Counted from the first letter of the stretch, positions 24,407 to 34,403 are shown. The stretch: 47,102 nucleotides of DNA from Nitrospirota bacterium (GCA_021814475.1 JAKAIE010000013.1:1-47102), one strand, 5' to 3'. Program-made: numbers and translations. Notes: generated by a model from the letters alone, not told the origin.

Positions 24407-26991
24407 ACTTTCGCCTTTCCGACGCGTTCGACGGTCGCGGGGATAGTGTCCAGGACAGGTGAACCGAGAACGGGATCGAGGGCTGCCGCCATAAGGCCCA
24501 GAACCCCTCTGCCTTCGAAGATATTGGACACGAGGACCACCGAACGATCAGCATGCTTATCGAGCACCGCCGGGAGCTCCAATGAGCCGGTCGCCGTCGA
24601 GACCCGAACGATATCGCCATCCGCAACCAAAAGCGTTGCGGCAGTCTCAGGGTTGATGCGGAGCACCGCATCTGGACAGATCTTGCCGAGCGCCGGAGAC
24701 ATCCTGCTGAGGGTGCCTGAATGGAAAAGCGGCCGATCGATCCCGAGAAAAAGCCCCCCTTCGGGACAGGTCATCCCCCTGTCGGTCCGTATTTCTTCCG
24801 TGGCGCCCCTCAGGGGTTCTCCCTTGTAAGGATAGATCGTGGCGCCCTCTGCGATCTCGTCATATGTCAGGTCCCGGTGCAGCGGGGATACCTTTGTGAT
24901 TTCCTCGAACACCGATCCGGAGTCCGCGTAATGCATCCTGACAGACATATGCTTCGAGATCTCGGCCACAATCCGCCAGTCTTCCATCCCTTCCCGTCCG
25001 ACCGTCTTTCTGACACGCTGGATCCTGCGTTCCATATTTGTGAAGGTGCCGTATTTTTCTCCCCAGCTCAGGGCCGGCAGGACGACATCGGCGAGACGCG
25101 CAGTCTCGGTCATGAAGATATCCTGAACCACCAGGAATTCGAGCTTCTGAAGGGCAGCCACTGTAGTCTTTGAATCAGGCAGATTAAAGACCGGATTCTC
25201 CCCCATGACGTACATAGCCTTTAATGCTCCGCTCCCTGCCGCAGCAATCATGTCGAAGATATTCAATCCGTTTTTCTCGGGAAGTGTCGTCTTCCAGGCA
25301 GTCTCGTATCTCTTGCGGAACTCGGCGTAGGAAAGAGGCCTGTACCCCGGAAGCAGGTCAGGGGCACAGCCCATATCGAGGACCCCCTGCTCATTGGCAT
25401 GATCGCACAGGAGATAAATCCGGCCGTTGATAAGATAGGATATGGCGCAGGCCAGGAAAAGCCTGTACCCGCTGTTGCAGGCCTGAACCAGTTCCTTGCC
25501 GATGACCACCGCAGGGGTCCCGGCGCCCGCGAGGCTATCGATAAAATCAGTCATCTCTTTTTCATGGAGCCCGCACTGTCCGGCTACCGTCGCAATATCC
25601 GCGTTGACCACCTTGATCTTTTCTTCAAGCCGCTGGTTCGAACCCGGAAGGCCCTTTCTGCTCACCAGGGCGGTAACGACACATTCGAGCAGCAAGGTCT
25701 CCTGCCTCCGCCCGGGTTTCAGCTCCATGGGAGTAAAATGCTGGAGACCCGGGACATGACCTACCGTGAGGATAGTCCCCCCTCTGCGGGAGCAGGCCCG
25801 TATCTGCAGGCCGAGGATCGGGTTCACCGTTGTCGGGTCTCCCCCAATGACCAGGACCGTATCGGAATTCGAGAGTCCCGAGATGATGTTCCCCGTCGCG
25901 CCCTGGCCGAATATATTTTCGATAAAGGCCTGGGCGCCGGCATAGCCCATCCGTGCCGTGCTGTCGATGTTGTTCGTCCCGAGGGTCACCCTCATGAATT
26001 TCTGAAACACATAATTGTCTTCGTTTGTACAGCGCGGGGATGCGATGCCGGCGATTGCGCCGCTGCCGTGTTTGTCCCGTGCCTCTCCAAGACGCTTGGC
26101 GACAAGGCCGATCGCCTCTTCCCATGTCGCCTCCTCGAAGACACCGGCCTTCTTTATCAGCGGTACGGTCAACCTCTCCTTATGTCCGACAAATTCATAT
26201 CCGAACCGGCCCCGCGAACAAAGCATGCCGTTATTTACCGGAGACCCTATCTTCGGGACAACCCTTTTGATGACATCATCCCTGACCTGGGCCACCAGCG
26301 TGCACCCGACTCCGCAGTAAGGGCATGTCGTCTCTATATTTTCCTTCACCTGCCAAGGCCGATAACTGTGGCGATGAAGACGTGACATGATCGCCCCTAC
26401 CGGGCAGACCGAGACGCAGTTTCCGCAATATTCGCAGTCGTACCTGTTCCCGGAAAACGGCTCGATGTGGGAATGCCCGCCGCGGCTGATCACAGCGATC
26501 GCGGAGGCGCCCTGCACCCCTTCACACATCCTGGTGCAGCGGGTACACATGACACAACGTTCCATGTTTCTGACGATGACCGGATCCTGAAGATTTTCGG
26601 TCACCTTCCGCTTTTTCTCCCTGAACCGGCTGGTCGTCGGTCCGTATTTCTCTACCAGATCCTGGAGTTCGCACTCTCCCGCCTTGTCGCAGTAAGGGCA
26701 ATCAAGGGGGTGGTTGATCAGGAGGAATTCGAGGATGCCACGCCTGACATCAGCAATCGCCTCTGTCTCGGTACGGACGACCATGCCGTCGGTAACCATC
26801 AGGGTACAGGAGGTCTGCAGCCGCGGCATCTTTTCGACCTCGACCAGGCAGAGCCTGCAGCCCCCGTACTTTTCCAGCTGTTCGTGGTAGCAGAGCGTCG
26901 GGATCTTGATCCCTGCGGACCGCGCCGCCTCGAGGACCGTCATCGCCTTTTCGAGCTTGATCTCTTTGCCGTTTATCGTAATCGTTATCAT
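24403..26991 (-). CDS. nuoG: NADH-quinone oxidoreductase subunit G
   Basis: 862 aa. N-terminal [2Fe-2S] ligands are C34, C45, C48, C62. The His-ligated N5 cluster uses H94 with C98, C101, C107 (HPLDCPYCDKAGEC). Two [4Fe-4S] sets are at C146-C156 and C186-C196. An N7-type cluster (C223, C226, C230, C258) opens a full molybdopterin-fold domain. At the position of the catalytic Sec/Cys of formate dehydrogenases it has Gly (DSTARMGYAG), so the fold is non-catalytic as in other NuoG. It takes electrons from NuoF/NuoE. A second NuoG-like gene of the same architecture lies at 37744. Confidence 0.95.
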   Translation of the reverse strand: MITITINGKEIKLEKAMTVLEAARSAGIKIPTLCYHEQLEKYGGCRLCLVEVEKMPRLQTSCTLMVTDGMVVRTETEAIADVRRGILEFLLINHPLDCPYCDKAGECELQDLVEKYGPTTSRFREKKRKVTENLQDPVIVRNMERCVMCTRCTRMCEGVQGASAIAVISRGGHSHIEPFSGNRYDCEYCGNCVSVCPVGAIMSRLHRHSYRPWQVKENIETTCPYCGVGCTLVAQVRDDVIKRVVPKIGSPVNNGMLCSRGRFGYEFVGHKERLTVPLIKKAGVFEEATWEEAIGLVAKRLGEARDKHGSGAIAGIASPRCTNEDNYVFQKFMRVTLGTNNIDSTARMGYAGAQAFIENIFGQGATGNIISGLSNSDTVLVIGGDPTTVNPILGLQIRACSRRGGTILTVGHVPGLQHFTPMELKPGRRQETLLLECVVTALVSRKGLPGSNQRLEEKIKVVNADIATVAGQCGLHEKEMTDFIDSLAGAGTPAVVIGKELVQACNSGYRLFLACAISYLINGRIYLLCDHANEQGVLDMGCAPDLLPGYRPLSYAEFRKRYETAWKTTLPEKNGLNIFDMIAAAGSGALKAMYVMGENPVFNLPDSKTTVAALQKLEFLVVQDIFMTETARLADVVLPALSWGEKYGTFTNMERRIQRVRKTVGREGMEDWRIVAEISKHMSVRMHYADSGSVFEEITKVSPLHRDLTYDEIAEGATIYPYKGEPLRGATEEIRTDRGMTCPEGGLFLGIDRPLFHSGTLSRMSPALGKICPDAVLRINPETAATLLVADGDIVRVSTATGSLELPAVLDKHADRSVVLVSNIFEGRGVLGLMAAALDPVLGSPVLDTIPATVERVGKAKV

Positions 26992-27006
26992 TTCGCTATC
27001 GCCCTG

Positions 27007-28269
27007 TTATTTCCCGACCGGGCAGGCCTTCAGCCTGACGTGCTCTTCAAACTCCGGTCTGAAATGCTTGATGAAGTTCTGCACGACCGAGGCAGCGCCG
27101 TCGCCCAGCGGGCAGAAGGTCTTACCGATCATGTTGCCGGCAACAGAGAGAAGAAGATCGATGTCGCCTTCATTCCCCTCACCCTGCTCTATCCTGCCGA
27201 GGATGCTCCTGAGCCACCCGGTCCCTTCGCGGCACGGCGTGCATTTGCCGCACGACTCATGCTCGAAGAATTTCAATGCCCTGTGGCATACCTTCACCAT
27301 GCAGACCGTATCGTCCATCACAATGACCGCGCCGGAGCCGAGCATGCTGCCGTGTTTCGGCATATTAACGAAATCCATCGGGCAGTCGATCTTGTCAGGA
27401 GGAAGCACAGGGGTCGAGATACCTCCGGGAATAACCGCCTTCAGCCTTCCCCCGCCCTTGATCCCGCCGCAATGGGTTTCGATAATCTCCCGAAGGGGCG
27501 TCCCCATCGGAAGCTCATAGACACCCGGCCGTGCAACATGGCCGCTGATACAATATATCTTCGGGCCCGGACAGTCCGGGCTCCCAATCTTCGCATACGC
27601 CTCTCCGCCTATTTCCATGATGTAGGGGAGGTTCGAAAGAGTCTCGACATTGTTGACAACCGTCGGCTTGGCAAAGGCACCTACGTTGACCGGGAACGGC
27701 GGCTTGATCCTGGGCTGCCCCTTGTCGCCTTCCAGGGACTCGATCAGCGCCGTTTCTTCACCGCAGATATAGGCGCCTGCGCCCTGGTGGACCGCAAGAT
27801 GGAACTTCACTCCCTTACCGAGTATGTTATCGCCGAGGAGATTATCCTCATATGCCTGTTTTATCGCCTTATTCAGGATATCCTTCGCCGCAGGATACTC
27901 GCCGCGAAGATAAATGTATCCGTATTCAGCGCCGAGCGCGTATCCCGAGATCGTCATCCCCTCGATCAGGATATGGGGGTTCTTTTCGAGAATCGGTCTG
28001 TCCTTGAATGTGCCGGGCTCTCCTTCGTCCGCATTGCAGAGAAGGTACTTCGGGAACTTCGGGTCGGCGGAGGCAAAGGTCCATTTCATCGCCACTGGAA
28101 AGCCCGCGCCGCCGCGGCCCCTCAGGCCGGCCTTTTTCACCTCGTCGATGATCGCCTTCGGCTCCATCCCGAGCGCCTTCTGCAGGCCTGCATACCCCCC
28201 GGACTTCCTGTATTCGCAGAGTTCCGCCGAGTTCGGGTTCTCAATATTCTTTAAAAGGATATTCCCCAT
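27007..28269 (-). CDS. nuoF: NADH-quinone oxidoreductase subunit F
   Basis: 420 aa, the FMN- and NADH-binding subunit. FMN-site GRGGAGFPVAMKW, the NADH-side block CNADEGEPGTFKDR, ICGEETALIES, and SCGKCTPCREGT with the N3 [4Fe-4S] ligands. It lacks the N-terminal thioredoxin-like and C-terminal ferredoxin extensions present in the paralogue at 35878. Starts immediately after the nuoE stop. Confidence 0.96.
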   Translation of the reverse strand: MGNILLKNIENPNSAELCEYRKSGGYAGLQKALGMEPKAIIDEVKKAGLRGRGGAGFPVAMKWTFASADPKFPKYLLCNADEGEPGTFKDRPILEKNPHILIEGMTISGYALGAEYGYIYLRGEYPAAKDILNKAIKQAYEDNLLGDNILGKGVKFHLAVHQGAGAYICGEETALIESLEGDKGQPRIKPPFPVNVGAFAKPTVVNNVETLSNLPYIMEIGGEAYAKIGSPDCPGPKIYCISGHVARPGVYELPMGTPLREIIETHCGGIKGGGRLKAVIPGGISTPVLPPDKIDCPMDFVNMPKHGSMLGSGAVIVMDDTVCMVKVCHRALKFFEHESCGKCTPCREGTGWLRSILGRIEQGEGNEGDIDLLLSVAGNMIGKTFCPLGDGAASVVQNFIKHFRPEFEEHVRLKACPVGK

Positions 28270-28740
28270 CTACCGGTATTTCTCCAGGATTTCGTCGATA
28301 TATTTTTCGGTCAGATTCTCGTAAAAATCGTCATTCACCAACATGGCTGGCGCGGTCCCGCAGGCGCCGATGCACTCCATAATCACCAGTGAAAACCGGC
28401 CGTCCGCCGTGGTGCCACCGGGTTCGAGGCCATACTTATTCTTCAGGAAATCGACCAGGCGTTCGGCACCGAGGATCATACATGATACGTTCGTGCAGAG
28501 CTGGACCACATGCCTGCCCAGGGGCTTATTCCGATACATGGCGTAGAACGTCCCCACCCCCCTGGCAATCGCCTCCGGAACACCGAGCAGATCCGATACC
28601 GCTGTATATGCCTCCGGTGAGAGCCATCCGAATTCACGCTGTGCAACATAGAGCGCAGGCAGTAGAGCCGCACGGGAGGTGGGGTATTTCCGCCTGATTT
28701 CTTCTATCTCTTTTATCGTTGTCTGGCTGAATGTAATCAT
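28270..28740 (-). CDS. nuoE: NADH-quinone oxidoreductase subunit E
   Basis: 156 aa. A helical N-terminal part is followed by a thioredoxin-like fold with the N1a [2Fe-2S] ligands C82, C87, C123, C127 (CTNVSC and CIGAC). It pairs with NuoF. This is the plain version; a second NuoE domain is fused to a response-regulator receiver at 34441. Confidence 0.95.
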   Translation of the reverse strand: MITFSQTTIKEIEEIRRKYPTSRAALLPALYVAQREFGWLSPEAYTAVSDLLGVPEAIARGVGTFYAMYRNKPLGRHVVQLCTNVSCMILGAERLVDFLKNKYGLEPGGTTADGRFSLVIMECIGACGTAPAMLVNDDFYENLTEKYIDEILEKYR

Positions 28741-28752
28741 TATTTTATATCG

Positions 28753-29955
28753 TCACCTGTCGCATTCGCCGAGCACGATATCGATCGTGCCGATGTTGGC
28801 GATGACGTCCGCAATGAGCCCGCCTTCACAGAGTCTCGGCATGACCGACGCATGGACAAAGGACGGGGCGCGAACTCTCATGCGATATGGCTTGCCGGTT
28901 CCGTCGCTCACGAAATAAAAACCCAGCTCTCCCTTCGGGACTTCGGTCCCGACATACACCTCACCCTCAGGAACTGTCGGCCCCTTCGTGATAAGGATGA
29001 ACTGATGTATCAGATGCTCCATATCCTTCAGGATCAGGTCCTTCGGCGGCAGTGTAAACTTTGGCGCATCCGCGAGGATCGGCCCTGCGGGAAGTTTTTC
29101 GATGCACTGTTTGATGATCCGGTTCGCCTGCCTCATTTCTCCGATCCTGACCAGATAACGGTCATAGCAGTCTCCCTTGACCCCAACCGGGACATCAAAT
29201 TCAACCTTATCATAAGCATCATAGGGCGCATACCTGCGGACATCATAATCGACCCCGGAACCGCGCAATGTACCGCCGGTCAGGCCCCAGTTGACCGCCT
29301 CCTCCGCGGAGATGATGCCAATATCCACAGTCCGGTCCTTCCAGATCCGGTTTTCGGTGACCAGTGTCTCATAATCGTCCATCCGAGCGGGGAACTCGAG
29401 AACGTATTCATATAATCTGTCGAGAAACTCCTGGGTGACGTCGTTGCGTACTCCCCCTACCCTCGGATAACTGACCGTCAACCGGGCGCCACAGAGTATT
29501 TCGAAGAGGTCAAGAATTTTCTCCCGGGAGGCCATGGCCAGGAGAAACGGCGTGGTCGCGCCGATATCGAGCACGTGGGTGCCGAGCCAGATGATATGGC
29601 TCGACAACCTGCCCATCTCGGCAACCATAGTCCGTATGAATTTTGCCCTTTCGGGCGCCTCGATCCCGAAGAGTTTCTCGACCGCATTGACGTATCCGAC
29701 ATTGTTGTTCATCGAAGATATGTAGTCCAGGCGGTCACTGAGGGGAAGAGCCGCAAAATAAGTCTTGGTCTCTCCCAGTTTCTCGACTCCGCGGTGGAGA
29801 TACCCGACATAGGGAGTGCATTTGACCACCGTCTCGCCGTCGAGCAGCAGGTCCAGTCTCAGGACACCGTGGGTGGCCGGATGCTGCGGCCCCAAGCTGA
29901 TCGTCAACTGTTTCGTCTCGAATGACTTCTCTTGCTCTTCGAAAAGGTTATCCAT
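28753..29955 (-). CDS. nuoD: NADH-quinone oxidoreductase subunit D
   Basis: About 400 aa. It forms the quinone site with NuoB, and has [16 protein letters not shown] near the N-terminus and an intact 49-kDa-subunit body through LGECDR at the end. The start is uncertain: ATG 29955 is used here, and a GTG at 29970 in frame adds five residues. Neither has a clear ribosome site, so coupling to nuoC (stop at 29977) is likely. Separate from nuoC, not the fused nuoCD form. Confidence 0.95.
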   Translation of the reverse strand: MDNLFEEQEKSFETKQLTISLGPQHPATHGVLRLDLLLDGETVVKCTPYVGYLHRGVEKLGETKTYFAALPLSDRLDYISSMNNNVGYVNAVEKLFGIEAPERAKFIRTMVAEMGRLSSHIIWLGTHVLDIGATTPFLLAMASREKILDLFEILCGARLTVSYPRVGGVRNDVTQEFLDRLYEYVLEFPARMDDYETLVTENRIWKDRTVDIGIISAEEAVNWGLTGGTLRGSGVDYDVRRYAPYDAYDKVEFDVPVGVKGDCYDRYLVRIGEMRQANRIIKQCIEKLPAGPILADAPKFTLPPKDLILKDMEHLIHQFILITKGPTVPEGEVYVGTEVPKGELGFYFVSDGTGKPYRMRVRAPSFVHASVMPRLCEGGLIADVIANIGTIDIVLGECDR

Positions 29956-29976
29956 TATAGCTTTGTACACATGTCG

Positions 29977-30516
29977 TTATTCATCCCACTCGAATTCCTT
30001 GTATCGCTGCGCGCGTGCCAGCACCTCGGTAAATCCCTTCCATTCCTGATCGGGGCCGGGTCCTTTTACAGGGTAGTCCTTTCTGAGAGGATGGCCCTCC
30101 CAGCCCTCCGGAAGGAGGATGCGCCTCAGATCCGGATGTCCGTTGAAAGTAATGCCGAAGAGATCGAAGCACTCGCGCTCGTGCCAGTTCGCCCCCGCCC
30201 ATATCGGGACGACCGTATCGATCGAAGGAGATGCCTCAGGCACCTCCGCCTTCACCAGAATCCTGTGACGGTGCCTGACCGAATAGAGGTTATATAGCAC
30301 CACGAAGCGGTTCTCTTTCTTTCCGAGATAGTCTACGCCGCACAGGTCAACGAGAAAATCGAAAAACAGGGAAGGCTCATCATGCAGATAGCGGCAGATG
30401 TCGACGAGACGGCCCTTCTTCACCGTCACAGCAGCCTGTCCCCTGAACTCCCTGACTTCAAGGAACTCGTCGGGGAACTGCTCTTTTATCTTTTCCGCAA
30501 TTTCTGCTGGTTCCAT
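29977..30516 (-). CDS. nuoC: NADH-quinone oxidoreductase subunit C
   Basis: 179 aa, the 30-kDa subunit of the peripheral arm. The signature HERECFDLFGITFNGH and the RRILLPEGWEGHPLRKDYP region (FDLFGI, GHPLRKDYP) are clear. ATG 30516 follows AAAGAGAG. An 87-nt spacer separates it from nuoB. Confidence 0.95.
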   Translation of the reverse strand: MEPAEIAEKIKEQFPDEFLEVREFRGQAAVTVKKGRLVDICRYLHDEPSLFFDFLVDLCGVDYLGKKENRFVVLYNLYSVRHRHRILVKAEVPEASPSIDTVVPIWAGANWHERECFDLFGITFNGHPDLRRILLPEGWEGHPLRKDYPVKGPGPDQEWKGFTEVLARAQRYKEFEWDE

Positions 30517-30603
30517 CGCTCTCTTTGTCTGCGGGGGCCTAGCTGCGGTCCCTTACAGGAATAATATAGTTCACGGTTAAGTTCTGAGGTCTTGCGGAGT
30601 CCG

Positions 30604-31131
30604 CTATCTCCAGCGACTCCAGTGGAAATGCTCGGCACGCATCTTTTCCTGGAGCTTGATGATTCCGTCGATGAAGGCCTCAGGCCTGGGCGGACAGCCC
30701 GGGATATAGACATCGATCGGCAGGAAGGTATCACAGCCCTGCACCGTGCTGTATGAATTGAATATGCCCCCGCTGTTTGCGCAGCTTCCAACCGAGATGA
30801 CATATCTCGGCTCGGGCATCTGGTCATACACACGCCTGACGACCTCGGACATCTTCTTCGTCACGGTGCCGGCAACGAACATGAAGTCCGACTGACGGGG
30901 AGAACCGCGGGGAATGATCCCCATCCGGTCCAGGTCATTGTGGCTGGCGTAGACGGCCATCATCTCGATGGCGCAGCAGGCCAGACCAAAGGTCATCGGC
31001 CAGAGGGAAGAAACGCGCGCCCAGTTGATGATCTTGTCAAATGAGGTGATGACGATATTGGGGTTCATGATCTTCGTCCCGTCGTCCGCCTCCACGAGAG
31101 TCAATGACGCCGGGGATGTTATCAATCCCAT
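30604..31131 (-). CDS. nuoB: NADH-quinone oxidoreductase subunit B
   Basis: 175 aa from ATG 31131, which has GAGG 7 nt upstream and overlaps the end of nuoA by 10 nt; the frame stays open to 31242 only as shadow of nuoA. It holds the terminal N2 [4Fe-4S] cluster, with ligands in [10 protein letters not shown] (tandem Cys pair), GSCANSGG and GCPPRPEA. Confidence 0.95.
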   Translation of the reverse strand: MGLITSPASLTLVEADDGTKIMNPNIVITSFDKIINWARVSSLWPMTFGLACCAIEMMAVYASHNDLDRMGIIPRGSPRQSDFMFVAGTVTKKMSEVVRRVYDQMPEPRYVISVGSCANSGGIFNSYSTVQGCDTFLPIDVYIPGCPPRPEAFIDGIIKLQEKMRAEHFHWSRWR

Positions 31132-31514
31132 ACAAATGCCTCTTTCCGCCAGGCATAGACATAGCCTATCAGCAATATAGCGATAAAAATTATCATCTCG
31201 ATAAACGCATACATTCCGATCGAATCGAATACGAGCGCCCACGGATACAGGAAGACCGCTTCCACATCGAACACCACAAAGAGCATGGCTATAATATAAA
31301 ACTTGACCGAAAACCTGACATGGGCATCACCGACAGGGATATTACCCGACTCGTACGGCATGAGCTTCTCGGCATAGGGTCTCCTGATCCTGAAAAGCTC
31401 CCCGAGCAACAGGGCCCCGAGCCCGAAGGCAGTGGCGATCATGAGAAAAATAAGGACCGGCAGATACTGGGAAGGCATAAATGTTCCGGGTACAGGATCA
31501 TAATTTATATTCAT
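31122..31514 (-). CDS. nuoA: NADH-quinone oxidoreductase subunit A
   Basis: 130 aa from ATG 31514. Three membrane helices, with the NuoA loop [13 protein letters not shown] and [12 protein letters not shown]. The start is open to question. ATG 31514 is only 10 nt from the -10 hexamer and would be nearly leaderless, while ATG 31478 (118 aa, beginning MPSQYLP) would give a 40-nt leader but has a poor ribosome site. The frame runs further up to a TTG that is part of the -35 element and cannot be used. First gene of nuoA-N. Confidence 0.93.
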   Translation of the reverse strand: MNINYDPVPGTFMPSQYLPVLIFLMIATAFGLGALLLGELFRIRRPYAEKLMPYESGNIPVGDAHVRFSVKFYIIAMLFVVFDVEAVFLYPWALVFDSIGMYAFIEMIIFIAILLIGYVYAWRKEAFVWD

Positions 31515-31524
31515 GACTTTATAA

Positions 31525-31553
31525 TTTATATTAAAATCGGGATGAGATGTCAA
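31525..31553 (-). promoter_or_regulatory. sigma70-type promoter of the nuoA-N operon
   Basis: On the minus strand TTGACA (31553-31548), a 17-nt spacer, then TATAAA (31530-31525): nearly consensus with optimal spacing. Predicted transcript start about 31518, only a few bases before the candidate nuoA ATG at 31514. Confidence 0.8.
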
Positions 31554-31562
31554 GTAAAAAAA

Positions 31563-31580
31563 TTAAAGTTACAGCTTTAA
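31563..31580. promoter_or_regulatory. inverted repeat between divergent promoters (operator candidate)
   Basis: TTAAAG, 6 nt, CTTTAA: a perfect 6-6 dyad at 31563-31568 and 31575-31580. It lies just upstream of the nuo -35 and of the kinase promoter region, a position suited to a shared regulator. No protein can be assigned. Confidence 0.4.
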
Positions 31581-31610
31581 GGTTTTGTCTTGCATAAATC
31601 ATTAAAATGG

Positions 31611-31616
31611 TATACA
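31611..31616 (+). promoter_or_regulatory. candidate -10 hexamer for the histidine kinase operon
   Basis: TATACA 11 nt before the ATG at 31628. Possible -35 sequences (TTGTCT or TTGCAT) have poor spacing of 20 or 15 nt, which could suit an activated promoter. Confidence 0.4.
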
Positions 31617-31627
31617 TTTCATAGGAT

Positions 31628-33208
31628 ATGACTGTAAAAAAATCACTGCATTCTCTGACCGGTAAACTTCTCCTTACCATCGGGACGCTGATGATCGTCG
31701 GTAGCACCATATTCTGGTATTTCCTCTTCCGGCACCAGGAAAAAGAGCTCCTCGGAAATTCTGTCAAATACGCCTACTCCTTCGTCGACTATATCAAGAA
31801 AAGCACTCATTACGGAATGATCACCGCTCAGAAGATGCTGATCCAGCAGACGATCGAGGCTATCGGCTCCTCCGAGGGTGTCATCAACGTAAAAATCTAT
31901 GACTGCAGAGGAAAGATCGCGTACTCGTCAAAGAGCGACGAGATAGGGAAGACGATCGACAGGAACAGCCCCTCCTGCAGGCGCTGCCATGAAGGAAGCG
32001 AGATTCCGGGCGACACGCCTGTCGTCTCGTTCAGCCGGGACAAGCAGAACCTGCGCATCCTCAACATCATGAACCCTATTTACAATGAGGATACCTGCTA
32101 TACCGCCTCGTGCCATTTCCACTCGAAAGACCAGAAGATGCTCGGGCTGATCGAGGCGAATGTCTCTCTCGCGCATCTGGACCAGAGCATCAAGCAGCAG
32201 GGCATCGCGATCACCATATATATCCTGATCTTCCTGTTCATCATATCGATAGCACTCTGCACCATACTCTGGAACCTGGTCTCCACACCCGTAAGCCTCC
32301 TCAAGCAGGGCATGGAGCGGGTCGCCGGGGGAGATCTCGACTACACCCTCCACATCAATACGCGAGACGAGATGGGAGACCTGGCGCGGGCCTTCAATGC
32401 AATGACCACCGACCTCAAAAAAACAAAGGTCGAGCTTGTCGAATGGGGCAATACCCTTGAGAAGAAGGTGGAAGAGAAGACCCAGGCGATACAGATGGCA
32501 CAGGCCCAGCTGATCCATTCCGAAAAACTGGCGTCGCTCGGCAGGATGGCCGCGGGCGTCGCGCATGAGATCAACAGCCCGCTGACCGGCATCGTGACCT
32601 TCGGGCATCTCCTTCTGAAGCGGTTCCCCCCGGGGTCCCAGGAGCGGGAAGACGTCGAGGTAATTATCGAACAGGCAAACCGCTGCTCGAATATCATCAA
32701 GGGGTTGCTGGGCTTTGCGCGTGCAACGGCCGCGGAGAAAGGCCCGACAAATATCAACGACGTGCTGAACCGCTCCCTGAATATCGTACGCAACAAGGCG
32801 GACTTTTTCAATATCAAGCTCGTAACGGAGTTCGACGAATCACTCCATCGGGTCAAGGCGGATGCCTCACAACTGCAGCAGGTATTTACGAACATGATCA
32901 TAAACGCTGCGGATGCGGTCGAAGGGAAAGGCACGATCACGATCATTACGAAAAACATTCCGGAAGAGGGAAATGATCTCGTCGAGATAGAGTTCAGGGA
33001 CACAGGGACCGGCATCAGCCAGGAAAATATCGAGAAGATCTTCGAACCGTTCTTTACCACCAAACCGGTCGGCAAAGGCACAGGTCTCGGCCTCGCGGTC
33101 AGCCACGGCATCATCCAGGATCACGGCGGCCAGCTTCTGGTCAACAGCACCGTCGGGCAGGGGACGAGTTTCTTCGTGCGCCTCCCCGCGTACAGGGAAG
33201 AACTATGA
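31628..33208 (+). CDS. membrane sensor histidine kinase with haem c-type motifs in its periplasmic domain
   Basis: 526 aa. TM1 (about 12-34), a periplasmic domain of about 155 residues, TM2 (about 193-216), HAMP (220-270), a coiled coil, then HisKA with H313 in [12 protein letters not shown] and a complete HATPase ([32 protein letters not shown]). The sensor domain contains CRRCH (C117, C120, H121) and CYTASCH (C157, C162, H163), one canonical and one CxxxxCH haem-attachment motif. It therefore probably senses redox state or a gas through periplasmic haem. The stop overlaps the next response regulator (ATGA), its likely partner. Divergent from nuoA. Confidence 0.93.
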   Translation: MTVKKSLHSLTGKLLLTIGTLMIVGSTIFWYFLFRHQEKELLGNSVKYAYSFVDYIKKSTHYGMITAQKMLIQQTIEAIGSSEGVINVKIYDCRGKIAYSSKSDEIGKTIDRNSPSCRRCHEGSEIPGDTPVVSFSRDKQNLRILNIMNPIYNEDTCYTASCHFHSKDQKMLGLIEANVSLAHLDQSIKQQGIAITIYILIFLFIISIALCTILWNLVSTPVSLLKQGMERVAGGDLDYTLHINTRDEMGDLARAFNAMTTDLKKTKVELVEWGNTLEKKVEEKTQAIQMAQAQLIHSEKLASLGRMAAGVAHEINSPLTGIVTFGHLLLKRFPPGSQEREDVEVIIEQANRCSNIIKGLLGFARATAAEKGPTNINDVLNRSLNIVRNKADFFNIKLVTEFDESLHRVKADASQLQQVFTNMIINAADAVEGKGTITIITKNIPEEGNDLVEIEFRDTGTGISQENIEKIFEPFFTTKPVGKGTGLGLAVSHGIIQDHGGQLLVNSTVGQGTSFFVRLPAYREEL

Positions 33209-33582
33209 GCAAAGGCACAATACTGGTTATCGACGATGAGGACATCGTCAGGATGAGCTGCAGCCGGACCCTAGTGCCGGAAGGGTATGAGGTGCAGCTT
33301 GTGAAAAACGGCCTCGACGGCCTGGCGCTGCTCGAACAGCAGCCTGTCGACCTGGTCCTTACCGACCTGAAGATGCCCGAGATCGATGGCATCGAAATCC
33401 TCCGGCGGATCAAGGGGAAATGGCCCGGGATCGAGGTGATCATCATCACCGGCTACCAGACCGTCGATACCGCGGTGAAGTCGATAAAACTGGGGGCGTA
33501 CGACTACCTCGAAAAGCCTTTTACGCCCGATGCGCTGGTCGCGTCGGTCGCGAAGGCGATGGCCCACAAAAAGAGCTTATAA
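33205..33582 (+). CDS. single-domain response regulator
   Basis: 125 aa, receiver only. Acidic pair in VIDDEDIV (D10, D11), phospho-acceptor D54 in LVLTDLKMP, ITGY switch region, and K104 in LEKPFTP. The 4-nt overlap with the kinase gene makes it the obvious phosphorylation partner. It has no DNA-binding output. Closely similar to the receivers in the next two genes, so the three probably arose by duplication. Confidence 0.93.
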   Translation: MSKGTILVIDDEDIVRMSCSRTLVPEGYEVQLVKNGLDGLALLEQQPVDLVLTDLKMPEIDGIEILRRIKGKWPGIEVIIITGYQTVDTAVKSIKLGAYDYLEKPFTPDALVASVAKAMAHKKSL

Positions 33583-33632
33583 AGTATAATTATAGATTCA
33601 TAAAGTGCTATTATAATCATTGGAGGACTGAC

Positions 33633-34403
33633 ATGGAAAAAAAGGGCAAGATATTAGTACTCGATGACGACCCTGTGGTAACACTCAGCTGCAAGAGAAT
33701 CCTCGGCGCTGAAGGGTACAATATCATCACCACGAACAAGGGTGAAGATGCCCTCAAGAGGGTCGCTAACGAGGAATTCGACCTCCTGATTTCCGATGTG
33801 CGGCTCCCCGATATAAACGGCATCACCGTCCTGCGGGAAACAAAACTCGTCCAGCCGAAGCTCGACGTCGTCATCATCACCGGATATCCTACCCTCGAAG
33901 ATGCAAAAGAGTCGGTCAAACTCGGGGCGTTCGAATTCATCGAAAAGCCGTTCACGCCGGAGTTCATGATGAACGTCGCGCGGAAGATCTTCGACACGAA
34001 GGGATGGATCCTCAGAAAGGCCTTCATCGACGAGTTCCGGAACGACATCGTCTCCCTGAGGGACAGCGCCAACCCGGTGCTTTTCTACAAGGAGGGAACA
34101 TGGGCGCGTCCTCTCAGCAACAACCTCTGGGAAATCGGGTGTGATGTCCGATACTGGCTGCTCAGCGGCCAGCTGACCTATGTCGACATGCGCACCGACC
34201 TGAAGGCGGTCATGGCAGGGGAGTCCTTCGGTAAGATCATATCGGGCGGAGGGCAGGAAGAGCCTCTGACCTCTCCGATGTCTGGCAGGATAGTCGAGAT
34301 TAATAAAGAGGCGAACGCCGCGATGAGCGCACTCGTGCGCGATAACCTCAGCGAGGGGTGGCTCCTCTGGCTGGCCCGCGTCGAACCGGTTCAAGTACAG
34401 TAG
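33633..34403 (+). CDS. response regulator receiver fused to a GcvH-like domain
   Basis: 256 aa. Residues 1-120 form a receiver with D55 (LLISDVRLP) and lysine K105 (IEKPFTP). Residues about 150-250 resemble glycine-cleavage H protein: GTWARP...IGCDVRYWLLSGQLTYVDM, then AGESFGKII, TSPMSGRIVEIN and EGWLLWLAR. The lysine that carries lipoate in GcvH (ESVKA) is replaced by a Gly-rich stretch (SGGGQEE), so the domain cannot be lipoylated in the usual way and is likely a protein-interaction or scaffold module. ATG 33633 has TGGAGG 6 nt upstream; TATAAT sequences at 33585 and 33612 might give internal transcription. Confidence 0.88.
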   Translation: MEKKGKILVLDDDPVVTLSCKRILGAEGYNIITTNKGEDALKRVANEEFDLLISDVRLPDINGITVLRETKLVQPKLDVVIITGYPTLEDAKESVKLGAFEFIEKPFTPEFMMNVARKIFDTKGWILRKAFIDEFRNDIVSLRDSANPVLFYKEGTWARPLSNNLWEIGCDVRYWLLSGQLTYVDMRTDLKAVMAGESFGKIISGGGQEEPLTSPMSGRIVEINKEANAAMSALVRDNLSEGWLLWLARVEPVQVQ

